Shown here: positions 22,582 through 37,400 of the stretch, piece by piece
Layout: the number at the start of each line of letters is the position of its first letter
Numbering within the stretch: the stretch's first letter is position 1
Source: Moniliophthora roreri
Taxonomy: Eukaryota; Basidiomycota; Agaricomycetes; Agaricales; Marasmiaceae
DNA length: 64,000 nucleotides
Reading direction: 5' to 3'
NCBI GenBank assembly: GCA_001466705.2
Contig: LATX02000197.1
Location: 248,001-312,000, forward strand
Notes under the pieces: generated by a model
What the model was told of the DNA's origin: nothing
The model's input: only the letters and a program-made list of their open reading frames with translations
Databases searched by the model: none
Made by a program: the position numbers and the translations under genes

Positions 22582-24583
22582 ATGAAATCTGTCAAAGTAT
22601 GAACGCTCACGGACCTTTTTCGATTCATATCGTTGACCGAGATTGTAGTCTATTCCACTATCCGAACTTAAAATCAAGGCGTCATCAGGATCCCCAGCCG
22701 CTCTATTCGAACTTGGGAGGCGCGTATCACAGAAACCTCAGCTCTTGCTGGAGACCTTACCGGTGCTCCTCGGCCATTTACCTTTTCCGCTACCGGACTT
22801 CTCGATACTCAAGGAGTCACAAAGGGACGAACGAATCGCGGCTGCACGTCATACACTCACTTCCTTAGCAGAAGCTCTGGATAGTGACGCATTTCATATT
22901 CCCAAAGTTGTAGACGAAATTGAGAAGCACTGGAGTCAGCTACGAGGATGGATCTCCTTTCTTTCCGACAACTACATCATTGCCGAATTCCATAATTTCG
23001 CATCGTTGCCACTGCTTGCCGATGAAGACCGCGATGAGCTCCATCTAGCTCTCGCCCGGCTCTTGTACACTTTTACGCCAACCCGACGTACAGCTCTTCT
23101 CTTAACCCAGAAACCTGAATCCCTTTCCATCGTGATCCATCTCTATCTTGCGGGTGCTCAGAATCCGCCCTTTTCATTGACGGAAAATAGGACCCACGAC
23201 ACCATTCTCCTCTTCTGCTCTCGTGTATTCAACAATATGCAGAGGTATCCGGACCTGGACTCGCAGGGATGGATGGTTCGTACATTCAACATGGCATCAC
23301 CTCGCCTCGCATCTGGTATTATCAGGCGAATCATATATGAAATCTCTAAACCGTTTACCGAAGACTTCAACTCACAGGCGCTCAAACAAGCCTTAATCAT
23401 GTTGATAAACTGTGCTATGAACGCATCGCAGTTCAATATGGCATGCATCCAAAGAAGATCAATTTATTGGGTTTGCCTCACCATGCGTCGGATATCTGGG
23501 CGGAAGCCTCGCTTCTTCGAGTCAGACTTTTACTACATCGCTGATTGCCTCAAATTCTGCGCCATGTACCTCGAAAGAACTTTCGAAGACTTTGGTCATA
23601 CTGCGGTCATCCAGGCACTGCAGGCGAGACTGATATCGTCACTCTTGAAGTCAGCCGATTTCATGTAGACCAAAGGAGTCGGGATCAGGGCTCGCCCTCG
23701 TCATTGGGTTCCATCTACAAGAGCATACTGCATAGTATTGCCGGTTATGCGATGTACTATTTGGTAACGACCGTACTGGTGAAAGCTTGCGGCGCATAGA
23801 CGAGCATCATGACGTCTATTCGGTTAGCAAGTCCGGCGCCTTGAATTCTGACTTCGAAATGTTCAGAAAGGTGGTAGACGACAGGATAGCAGTGGGATAT
23901 GAATGGAGTATGCATGGTATGAATTGCTGCGTCAATGCTCAGGTAACCTGTAGCTTTAGTACTCAAAGCACAAAGTACTGACTTCACTCTGTAGTGCCGG
24001 ACACCAGGTCATGCGCCTGCCAAAAGGGCTCGAGGAGAAAGGGTCCCAATGTTCCGTTGCGCGGGATGCAATTGGGCATACTACTGCTCCAGGGACTGTC
24101 AAGGACATGACTGGAACAATGGGCATAAAGCGTCATGCAAGAAAGCTCAGAGACGGGTTGAGAAAAGTATAAATCTTTTGTCTTTGCCAACTTGTTAGAC
24201 TCAGACTTAAACGCATTTCAGATGGCACTCGCTTATCACCAATAATTGACGCTCGCGACATACACTTTATCGGTTGGCTTGTCCAGCAATACATCCTCGA
24301 ATTGCGGCCGACATTACTCTCTCAGCAGTCGAAATATCGAAAGAAATCTGGTTTGCCAAAATCGGTGCCATTGGTCTCTGTCCTAGATTACACACAGTTC
24401 CCTTATAAGGTTGAAACTATCAGTGCACCTGAAGCGATCAAAAGAGCCCCGGATGAGGCATGGGATACTCTGCTTGTGGAGGCTCGGCGACTTGTGGATA
24501 AGGATCTTTTGGTGTTGTCGATTATCCCAGGCGCTGGTCGCCCCTACACATGGATTGGTTTTGGGAGGACCGTTGCTCCCTGA
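22582..24583 (+). pseudogene. MYND zinc-finger protein, tandem copy B, frameshifted
   Basis: Same gene layout as copy A: exon 1 22582-22596, exon 2 22649-23942, exon 3 23995-24166, exon 4 24222-24583. The start of exon 2 (SSGSPAALFELGRR), the helical region, the MYND finger (FRCAGCNWAYYC, CQGHDW) and the tail are all conserved. Exon 2 has two frame breaks relative to copy A: a 4 nt loss near 23665 giving an immediate TAG, and a 1 nt loss near 23780. An intron cannot bridge the first break, as the only AG nearby would give a 24 nt intron. The rest has no stops, so inactivation is recent or the assembly has errors. Confidence 0.75.
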
Positions 24584-25449
24584 CTACTGTATTCTCATTT
24601 GTGCTCTCCACTCCATTCCTGTATTCTTTCTACATACTGCGCAGATATCGTGAACAGGAATGCTTATGTTCGTACATGTTCATATTGCCGAGAGCCTACC
24701 CCCGCGTTGTCCTGTATCTACGATCTATATCGAGGTTCGTCATACACTCTGGACTGCAATACGCGCTCCGACTAGGTACTTGACTCCTTGTCGCATTCCC
24801 TACACTGCAAAGAATTTGATCGTTTGTCTAAAAATGGTGTCCACGAACTTACATGGTGTCATGAGTGCATCCATCAGTGCCCGTACGACAACAGTGGGAG
24901 CTGCTGGTTGCACACAGAGGATTGTGGCATTCGGCCTAGAGCTTAAGGTTATTGAAGAGGTTGCTTTAACAAGCACGTTCTACTTACCACAGTCGTGCGA
25001 TCAAGGAAGCGAGTATGGCCGCATCCTCGATAACTGAGAAAACGGAACTGTAGGTCGCACATTCTGGCGGCAAAAATGAGGCTGGAAAGACTGTGCACGC
25101 ACTTCGGGTAGAAAGTCAATGACTTAAATACTCCTCTCTTCAAAGGCTCTTTGATGTTTTGTTTTTCCTTTGTCGGAGACGACACCGGAACCACCGATCT
25201 GGTTACTAGCAACCAGCAGTGGCACTTCTGTTAGCCGAGGTGTCGACACGCGCCTTTGTTTTTTTTTTTTTTGAAAAGGCGGTGGAAGGAGACTTCAGAC
25301 GTTCCTCAAACAATCTCGTTCATGTCGGACTGAGAGCCAAGCTTGACCTTCACGGTCAAGGAGAAGCAAAATGGGAAGACTCGTGGGTCCTAAATGGGGC
25401 GAGTGCTACCGGGTAGGCTGTTGACCAGATCGTTGCATTGTTATGAGTC
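24584..25449. other. Intergenic region, no gene recognised
   Basis: About 870 bp with short open frames lacking motifs and a run of T at 25258-25272. No structured element was recognised. Confidence 0.5.
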
Positions 25450-26798
25450 TTAAACACCTTTCAACCTCGATGCCTTAGCAAACAAATCCACCTTCCCTGT
25501 CTTCTTCCACCCAACTGGCGCGGCTTCGATCTCTCCGTTCCTCGCACTGACGCGTTCTACATATGCTCTCAGGCTATGCCATTCTTCCCCATCTAGCTTC
25601 AACCCGCGATGCACGAGATACTGAATGACAGGATAGAAAGAGCAGTCTGCAATGGTAAAATCATTTCCTGCAACATAATCCGTTTGTCGAGTATATGTTT
25701 CCCAGAATCCCAATTCTTCCATTGTGGCGCCTAGCGAGTCAATCATAGCCGTTTCCTTGGCACTGTCAATATCGCTCGGATCCAAGAAACCATATTCCAA
25801 TCCTTCGCAAGCGTTATGCAGATTCTCACTTTCGTGGAACCTCTGTAAACACAGTCTGTACGCCTCCTTGTCCGTAGTCATGGGCGTAAAGGACGGAGGG
25901 TAATACACGTCGAGGTATTGTAAGATTGCTTGAGACTCGATAATCTTGGTACCGTCGGACTCGACAAGTACAGGGGTTTTACACCTTGTGTTGATTTCAA
26001 CAAACTGTGGTGTCCGCGTCTCTTTTGGCGTACTCATGACATGGACTCGGCGAGGATTATACGCGACGCGTTTCTCTGCAAGGAGAAGTTGAACGCGCCA
26101 CGAGGGAATGGAGCCATTGACATAGTACACCGTTGGTAGCGTAGGATCAAATAGGATCTGTTCGAGGTCACGATGATGGATAATAACGGCGTAGTGTTGA
26201 CTAATTTCAGCCAAGGAGGTTTTGAGTTGGGCGGGAGTTGAAGCAGCTACGGCGCTCTTGATTATCTGAACGTCATACCCAAGGAAGAAGGCATCGACAG
26301 CTGTCGCTCGTACACACGACGCTGCTGTCACGCCAGCGAGGAAAACCGTGTCTATACCCATATTTGACAGTGTCTCGTGTAGGCGTGTGTCGCTGAACGA
26401 AGAATAATATGACTTGATTATCACCACGTCGCCAGAGTTGGGACGAACGTGTCGGAGAATGGGAAGAAACCATTCTGCTCCTACAGAACCGGGACGACAG
26501 ATTGCCTTGGAACCGTGATGGTCCCAGCGAGACGGTCGTTATTCAAGGGAACATCACGATATCGGACTCCTTCTGGTCGAGGTGGACGCCGGGCAGCAAT
26601 CTGGGTTGCACGTTCGGGGTATTCTGAGCGGATCCAGATGATGGGTAGCTGGCGTCGTCGAAAAGCAGCTAACGCCGAGACGACATTAGGTATTAGACGT
26701 GGATGAGCGGAGGTCAGGTGGACGTTGGTTTGACCAAGAGTGTGAGATGGGTGCAGGAAATCGTTTTGAAGATCGATAATGACGAGTACGGGCTTCGT
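25450..26798 (-). pseudogene. Isochorismatase-like hydrolase fused to glutathione S-transferase; start and frame damaged
   Basis: One intronless reading region. The N-terminal half is a cysteine-hydrolase (isochorismatase) domain: VIIDLQNDF with the catalytic Asp, IIKSYYSSFSDTRL with the Lys, and LAGVTAASCVRATA with the nucleophile Cys. From about 26150 leftward a GST follows: the thioredoxin-like half (VYYVNGSIPSWRVQLLL, then ESQAILQYLD) and a helical half (AGNDFTIADCSFYP). The expected start codon is ACG (26796-26798) in a good context, with an in-frame TGA two codons upstream and no ATG before the Asp motif. A single-base loss near 26520 splits the frame between RYRDVPLNNDRLAG and AICRPGSVGAEW. 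The stretch 25450-26427 is fully open. It could be a young pseudogene or a sequence error. Confidence 0.75.
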
Positions 26799-26848
26799 GG
26801 TTCAAGGCAAGGAATAAATGGAAAGGAGAGAGGTACAGGACCTAGGGC

Positions 26849-26856
26849 TATATAAG
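26849..26856 (+). promoter_or_regulatory. TATA box of the SRAP gene
   Basis: TATATAAG, 88 bp before the SRAP ATG and lying in the 145 bp gap between that gene and the divergent isochorismatase-GST gene. Confidence 0.55.
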
Positions 26857-26943
26857 GTGAGATACCAGATGCTTGAAGGAGGTGATTAGCCATTCCCACG
26901 ATATTGACTCTCTCATCCACCACGGATCCAAAGTCAACTCAAC

Positions 26944-28336
26944 ATGTGTGGTCGTTTTGCGCTTCATCTTCGAGTCAGTGATCAACATATATCTCGTTAC
27001 TTTGTTCTTGAACAGAACCCTCGAAACAGCACCAAGAAATTCGAGATCGTACCGGGTACAACCTCGACATTGGTGAATGGATTGACGAAGACCAATTTGT
27101 TCCTCGATATAATATTGCTCCACGCACCCAAGCTCCTGTAATTCGTCGAAGACGTGATGCATCCTCTGGGGAGCGATCTGATGATTCCGACGCTTCAGAA
27201 TTTGTTATGCAATCCATGAAATGGGGTCTCGTTCCACATTGGAGCAAACACGAAGATAAGACGCTCAGTACAACTAATGCACGCTCTGAGAACCTTGCGG
27301 AAGGTGGAGGAATGTGGACGAGTATGAAGGCAAGGAAGAGGTGTGTTGTAGTATGTGAAGGGTTAGTCTCTGCGCTGTGCTCATGCGAGATCTAGCTAAT
27401 GTCTTTGTAGATATTACGAATGGCTGACCAAGGGGAAAGACAAGTTGCCACATTTTACGAAGCATAGAGATGGACGGTTGATGCTACTGGCTGGACTGTA
27501 TGATTCGGTCGTTCTAGAAGGTGTGTCCCGCATTACCGAATATACTTGTTCGACCATTCACTTCGCTGCGAGTAGGGCAAACTCAACCCTTATGGACTTT
27601 TGCTATTGTAACGACCGCCGCGAACAACGAGTTTTCATGGCTTCATGATAGACAACCCGTGATTCTCTCCACGCCGGAGGCCCTTCAAAAGTGGCTGAAC
27701 ACATCTTCCCAGTCATGGACGTCTGAACTTAGCAAGTTCGTGCTTCAACCATATCATGACTCTGCTGCTCCTCTCGAGTGGTGAGTTGTATCATTGCGCC
27801 TCGACTCTATGGCTCACGGCTGACCAACCGTGCTAGTTATCAGGTCCCGAAAGAAGTCGGGAAAGTGGGAACTGAATCGCCCAGTTTTATCTTGCCCGTT
27901 GCACAGCGAAAAGACGGAATACAAGCCATGTTCTCGAAACAAAGACCTCAGCCGAAAGCTTCCCCTATTCCGAAAGCTTCTTCTGGAAAACTCAAGCGAT
28001 CATTGCCGCCGTCGCCACCTCAGAAAGTAGAACTTGTCGACTCAGAAGGTGACGACGAGGTTCAGATAGTTGATCCGCCTGAGTCATTTGCTTCCAAGAA
28101 GGTCTGTTGTCTACCTCCGCAAAGGGTTCTTGAACTCACCTCGACAATTAATAGGTCAAGAAAGAAAAAGCGCCTGATAGTCCAAGCAAGAAGCAGAAGA
28201 GTAAATCCCCTGCAAAGCCAAAGGTACGTCGGGATGCTTATGCAGGTCGCGTCTCCTCACTTATGATATCCTTGCGTCCTAGAAACAACCACCTACCAAA
28301 GGACAGATCACCTCATTCTTTTCAGCAAAATCTTGA
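26944..28336 (+). CDS. HMCES: SRAP-domain protein (HMCES/YedK family) with PIP box
   Basis: Seven exons: 26944-26973, 27030-27361, 27411-27520, 27576-27780, 27837-28101, 28155-28223, 28283-28336; 354 residues. The protein starts MCGRFAL, with Cys2 being the residue that bonds abasic DNA after Met removal. Other SRAP landmarks follow: RYNIAPRTQAPV, MKWGLVPHW, NARSE, CEGYYEW (the Glu), and HDRQPVIL. The basic tail (KLKRS, KKVKKEKAP, KKQKSKS) ends in QITSFF, a PCNA-interacting (PIP) motif, nine residues from the first Gln to the end. HMCES shields abasic sites at replication forks, and the PIP box fits a replication role. Confidence 0.95.
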
Positions 28337-28925
28337 GCTCTTGAACGACTGTTCCATCTCCTGATATTTCTTGGGCTAGTGTAGATCTGTATACTATCTG
28401 TAACATAATCGCGCTGTATTATTAATTTTCTTGGAACTTTCTGCTCGCATTGGAAATAACCCAGTGCAAGTAAAATACAACGTCTTCAGTCCCTTGGAGC
28501 CGTAATCAACGTTAGGTGTCAGTTACAGTAGTCCCAATCAGCATCATCCATGACTCGGTCAATGTATTGCAACTGCAGTGGGATACCCGATTGACAGAAT
28601 ATAGACCATAAACATTTCGAGCCTTGAGTGTGGGTTCATAGGTGAGATGTAGGAGAGAAGTTTTCTACATAACGAACTCTGAAGCGTAAGAAGCGCCCAA
28701 AATAACATTTCCTGACATAACGGGCTGGCCGCTGGACGGATCTTCAATGAAATAGAGAGCGGGAGTGTTAGTGCATTAACCGACGTTTCCGATTCGGAGG
28801 ACTTCTTACTGATTCCGAGTACAAGGCGACACCCTACGCACGTTTCTTGTCTAGAATGGTAACCGGAATGGTGGTGCAGCTTTAGAGTAATACCCAATCG
28901 GGTGATTCAAGTGCGGAGTAGCGAA
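28337..28925. other. Intergenic region after the SRAP gene
   Basis: About 590 bp; a minus-strand open frame (28559-28897) has no recognisable motif. Nothing else was seen. Confidence 0.4.
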
Positions 28926-29400
28926 TGGCAGAAAATCAAAGGATAGCAGCTGCGGCGCCGTTTCTAGTGGTCAAATTAGATGGACAAGATTTAGTTCGTT
29001 GCCGCGTGAGGTAAGTAGAGGAGGAAGGATGTCGACACAACCTAAAAGATAGCTAGTGAAAGCAGGAAAGTCAAGAAAGGCAATTACGGTCTCATCAGTC
29101 ATCTGCTGTCGCCACTAGTCGATTGAGGTCTCTAGGAAGGTCAGCCGCTTTGCTTTGAACCTACTCGGTGCTAGAGGTGATGAAAGCATTCACATCAACA
29201 CCGAGTCCACGACTAATCTTCGTTATCCCGAGAAAGTGTGGTGAGCCAGGCTACCTTTCCTATGATATGCTGTCCACAAGTCGGAACCGAGAGTGCTTGA
29301 CAATGTCACCTCAAGGAATAAGCTCATCATTGACTTTGCCAATACGCGTAATCAGCAAAGAACCATAAAAATACAGATTCGACACACAAAATCCGTAAGT
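28926..29400 (+). CDS. Possible small multi-exon gene, unknown
   Basis: An ATG at 28926 opens a protein-like exon (FLVVKLDGQDLVRCR) ending at a good donor (GTAAGT) near 29010. An acceptor near 29068 continues in frame as RKVKKGNY. Further stretches down to about 29400 look coding (VSRKVSRFALNLLGA; VTSRNKLIIDFANT), but I could not join them into one frame with confidence, and the end runs into the 3' end of PRP2 on the other strand. It could be a small gene or a gene remnant. No family is recognised. Confidence 0.25.
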
Positions 29401-29408
29401 ATGAAACA

Positions 29409-33186
<3,778 letters not shown>

Positions 33187-33302
33187 GAAAGTGGTGGTCA
33201 GAGACAGACCAGTTGACGCGCCCCACTGTGTACCGGCGTCGACTCGGACTTAGTCCAGACTTAGTCACACCGGGACCGTTCGCCCCTCGCCTCCACCTCT
33301 CG

Positions 33303-35675
33303 ATGGAAAAGGACGCGAAACCGCCAAATGTTCCTCGTCCAAAACGTCGGAGTCTAAACCGACTATGGGTTTCTGCGCTTTTACTTGGGTTTGGCGCGCT
33401 TCGTTCCTTGCATACGAACACTTCGGAGCAGTACATCCTTTGCTCGAATTCACAAAATATATACACGGTTGATGCTGGGAAACCTCGAGTACAGTGTTTT
33501 GCTGTTCGCGGGTCAACAATAGTGGAAACTGGTGGTCTCGGTACGGCACAGAGATCTGTTAGCTCAGGATACTGATTCGTGCACATGCAGATGAACTGAA
33601 AGAGGCCGTCAACCCACTGTCTTCTCTGCCATGGCTACCTCGATTTCTGCAAGTGGCGCCCAGGGTCATTCATGTAGATTCAAGCTCAATTGTCGTGCCT
33701 GGTTTGGCAGGTGAGACATGCAGCAATTTGAGAATAATACATGGTTGAAAAGGTCGATAAAAGATGCTCATGCCCATATCATTGAGAATGGGTTCAAGAT
33801 GCAGTTGCAGCTCGACACAGCGAAATCAATCTCAGGTGCGTAGCTCAAATAATACTCTTCATTCTCAAGACACCGACGTTACAATATTACAGAGGTCATT
33901 GAGAGAATCAAAGCCTACATTATCGCACATCCAGACTTGCCCTCGGATCGCTGGATAGAAGGAATGGGTTGGGATCAGAACAAATGGCCAGAAAGCAAGT
34001 TTCCTACTGCGGCAGACCTAGACACCGACCCGCTTCTCCGTGGCAAAGCTATAGCTCTTCGTCGAGTCGATGGGCACGCGACCTGGGTCTCATCCCGCGT
34101 GCTCGAAACAATGGGTGAAATCCCACCTGATTCCGAGGTTGAAGGGGGACTCATCATTAGGGATGAGAGCGGAAAGCCAACAGGTGTTTTTGTGGACAAC
34201 GCCATCTCTTTGATACCAATACCAGAGTGGAGTGAAGACCAGATTGAGGAGTACTTTAATGTGACGATGAAAGAGGCTTTGAAATATGGGCTAACGTCTA
34301 TTCATGATGCGGACACATACCCTCAAATAAGGAAGTTCTTCATCAAGTAAGTACCTAACTGATGGCCTCGAGTGATTATTGACGCGACAGTTAGACAAGC
34401 CGAAGCCGGAAAGATACCAATGCGACTGTACCTCATGTTAAACGGACATTCAGAGGTACCAGAGAAGGGCCTGCTTATCAAGCACGGGAAAGGTAGTCGT
34501 TTGACCATTCGGAGTATCAAGATGTACACAGATGGTGCGTTTCTTTACGGCTGTCTTGCTTCGTCTTACAACAGTTTATACTTTGGCAGGTGCACTCGGT
34601 TCTTGGGGGGCAGCACTACTTGAACCATACAGTGATAAGCCCGATACAAGCGGCATCATGCGGAACACGCAAGGAGAAATGGATCGGCTTGTGAGGAAGT
34701 ACTGGAAAAATGGTTGGCAAGTGGTATGCAAACCTTACCCATCGAATTGGACTGGGTACCTGAACCCATTCTAGAATATCCATTGTATTGGTGATCGAGC
34801 CAATCACGTCGTCCTAAATATATTCGAAGACATCATTCAAGGGGAGACAAAGGCGAACGTCAGCGAGTGGCGGCCCCGAATTGAACATGCACAGATAATG
34901 ACAAAAGAGGATCTAGTTCGTGCCGGAACGCTCGGAGGTAAACATGGCTCTTCAGTGTTCGCAAAAAACTCAGATTAAATGGTCAAACAGTGATAACAAG
35001 CGTGCAACCTACTCATGCGTGAGTGCATATTATTTGTGACCTTTATGTTTACACTTCCTGAATCTTGGATGTCAGGACGAGCGATATGTGGTATGCTGAA
35101 ACACGCCTCGTGAGTTCGATTCGGATATCGCGATCAAGAGTCGCAAAGTAATATCGTTCTCTAGGGCCCGGAAAGAATCAAAGGAGCATATGCATACCAA
35201 ACTCAACTCAAGTACGTCGTTACTGGCTTCTGTCAAACTATTCCCTCATCATAACTCAGGAACTCTCAGAGAAGTGTTTTACCACTGGGTTCTGACTTCC
35301 CCGTAGAGGGCGTGAACCCCCTCCTCGGGTTCTACGCATCCGTATCTCGACTGGCGGTCGACGGAACGTCACCCCACGGCTCTGGTGGCTGGTAAATTCC
35401 TTCACTTTTCACGCCAAAATTAATACTGAACCTGTTCTTGATAAAGGCATCCAGAGGAACGGCTCACCAGGGAGCAAGCACTTAAAGCCATGACTCTGGA
35501 CCCTGCATACGCATCATTCACAGAAAGCGAATTGGGGTCGTTGGAGAAAGGGAAGAAAGCCGATTTTGTGGTGCTAGATAGGGATATTATGACTGTACCG
35601 TTTGAGGAGATTTTGCAGGCCAAGGTCAAGGCTACAGTTGTAGATGGCAAGGTTGTATACGGATCCTTGGACTGA
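33303..35675 (+). CDS. Membrane-anchored amidohydrolase (YtcJ/amidohydrolase-3 type)
   Basis: At least ten exons; the first are 33303-33531, 33591-33710 and one from 33764. The N-terminus is basic (KPPNVPRPKRRS), then a single hydrophobic span (LWVSALLLGFGALRSL), suggesting a type II membrane anchor. Metal-ligand motifs are seen: DAHAHIIE (HxH), IHDADTY, INIHCIGDRAN-type His, RIEHAQI, SVQPTHA and GSDFPVE, the order found in YtcJ-like enzymes. The end (ALKAMTLDPAYA, KGKKADFVVLDRD) is the composite-sheet domain of amidohydrolases. It would hydrolyse an amide bond; the substrate is unknown. The last exon is about 35450-35675. Confidence 0.88.
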
Positions 35676-35857
35676 GGATATTTAGGATTGAAACTAGGTG
35701 TATATCCCGTTGGATGTACGTGTGGCTACATGCTCGCACTTTTGCATCGCGCATTGAAGTAAGATTACATGGCATGGTGTGACGTTCAATAACTTCGGCC
35801 ATCACTGTCACCAGCGTCTCCTAGTGTTCTTGTAAAACTGCCATGTTTGGTTTAGGT

Positions 35858-37335
35858 TTCGTTCGGATACTCTGACGCGGCCGTTTCTCAGCGTTTCTGT
35901 AAAATACTTCCTAAATTAGAAGTAGCGTTTCTTGCGTTTCTCTGAGTCTTAGCACCTGTATTCGACATCCACGATGCCCTCAGAGGCCGTATCAAGGCTG
36001 ATAGCCTTCCAGCTGTCGTAGCCTATTTTGTTCACATTACCGTTGTCATAATGGCACTCTACGCTTCACCATTTTATTGGAGGCACACAACTCGGCTCTT
36101 ACTAGTGAAATGTGGGTACAAGAACTCGTTCATGTACACCCTGACCGCATTAGAAATGAACTGGGGATGTGAGTACAGTTTTGAGCTTTACGGTTTTCTG
36201 GGTGCCCATGAACAGAACATGAGCAACGGAGGTTCACGCACAGCAGCTCTCATAGAAACGCAGGAAACGCTACTTCTAATTTTCGCAGAAATGCTGAGAA
36301 ATGGCCGCGTCAGAGTACAGTCGTTCCGGAAAAGGTTGTCCGATGTTTGTTTGGCCTCGAAAAAATCAAAAAATTCAGAGAAAATAGAAAAAAAATAAAT
36401 CCCTATTCTTCCTGCACTTACTGCTCCAATGCAAGCCATGATAGGTTCATATGGGTCAGATATGTTCAGAGAAAACTCGTGGAGGGATTTTGAAGCGTAA
36501 ATTCAACTTATAGAGGGGGTAGGTACATCCAGAAATAGCATACAGTAAAAGCAACTTCTCAGGGCGAATATAGACAGTAAATGGGTTGAGAGACGAAAGA
36601 AGTAACTTGAAAGGCTGAGAAACTATGTATTTCTGCTGGATGAGTGGTACGGGAGTGGTGCAAAGAAGGGTTACGCCGAAGTGACCGAACAACTACACCT
36701 CGGATGCTCTGTTTCAACATTCTGAACCTTGATAAGTGTAGACGATGATTCCAGTCTTCATATGAATGCTCCAGTCCAGGTTATTCGCGATTTCATGCTG
36801 AAAATAGCGGTTACACGTACGCCGCCCACGACCACCCTATAGGGCCGTGTTGAAGCATTCTGTGGGCTTGGAAGTTCTTTTCGATGGCATTGAAACTGGG
36901 ATGCTGGGATTTCAGAACGGAGGAACGCAGTTTTCGGTACTTTCAATGCTGAACTGGATCTGGGATTAGACGACTCTTCCTCAACTTGCATAAAAAACCA
37001 CGCACCTGCACCGAACATGCGCCACTGCCCACTCCTGAACGTACTTTATGTCCGCTGGTGTCTCCTGCCCAAAACTCCCCGCAGATGACCTCTGCTCAAT
37101 GGTCTACGCACCAATGATCACGTTGAAGCCATACTTGGGCGATAGGTTCATCAGAATGCTGCATTTCGTTGGATAGTGCAGAAGGATGTTTCTGGCAAGG
37201 TTTCAAGTCTTCTGAGAGGGCCCAGAGGCGAGGCGTTGTGCGCAATGATTTTGAATGAATTTCCTTATTTTTTGGTTTGTTTGAGGCCAAACAAACATCG
37301 GACAACCTTTTCCGGAACGACCGTATCCGAACGAA
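35858..37335. repeat. Nested inverted repeats, MITE-like composite
   Basis: The outer 13 bp TTCGTTCGGATAC (35858-35870) is repeated in inverse at 37323-37335. Inside, 35870-35943 (CTCTGACGCGGCC onward) is inverted at about 36248-36318, and 36319-36365 (GTTCCGGAAAAGGTTGTCC) is inverted at about 37270-37321. So two inverted pairs sit side by side inside an outer pair. No clear target duplication and no transposase were seen. Open frames here (36051-36398, 37096-37365) share a short peptide only because of the repeats. The right end lies 65 bp before the dihydroorotate dehydrogenase ATG. Confidence 0.7.
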
Positions 37336-37400
37336 GACAGCTACTTTGCCTATCGCGTGTTCCACATATTCTTATCTTCGACGTAATCGCATTCGACAAT

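Noticed and set aside
23657..23700. Intron explanation for the first frame break of MYND copy B
   Set aside because: The only GT-AG pair that restores the frame would be 24 nt, too short to splice, and copy A has no intron there.
37096..37365. Minus-strand frame sharing the peptide FRKRLSDVCLAS with 36051-36398
   Set aside because: The shared peptide is only the translated inverted repeat, not a protein family.
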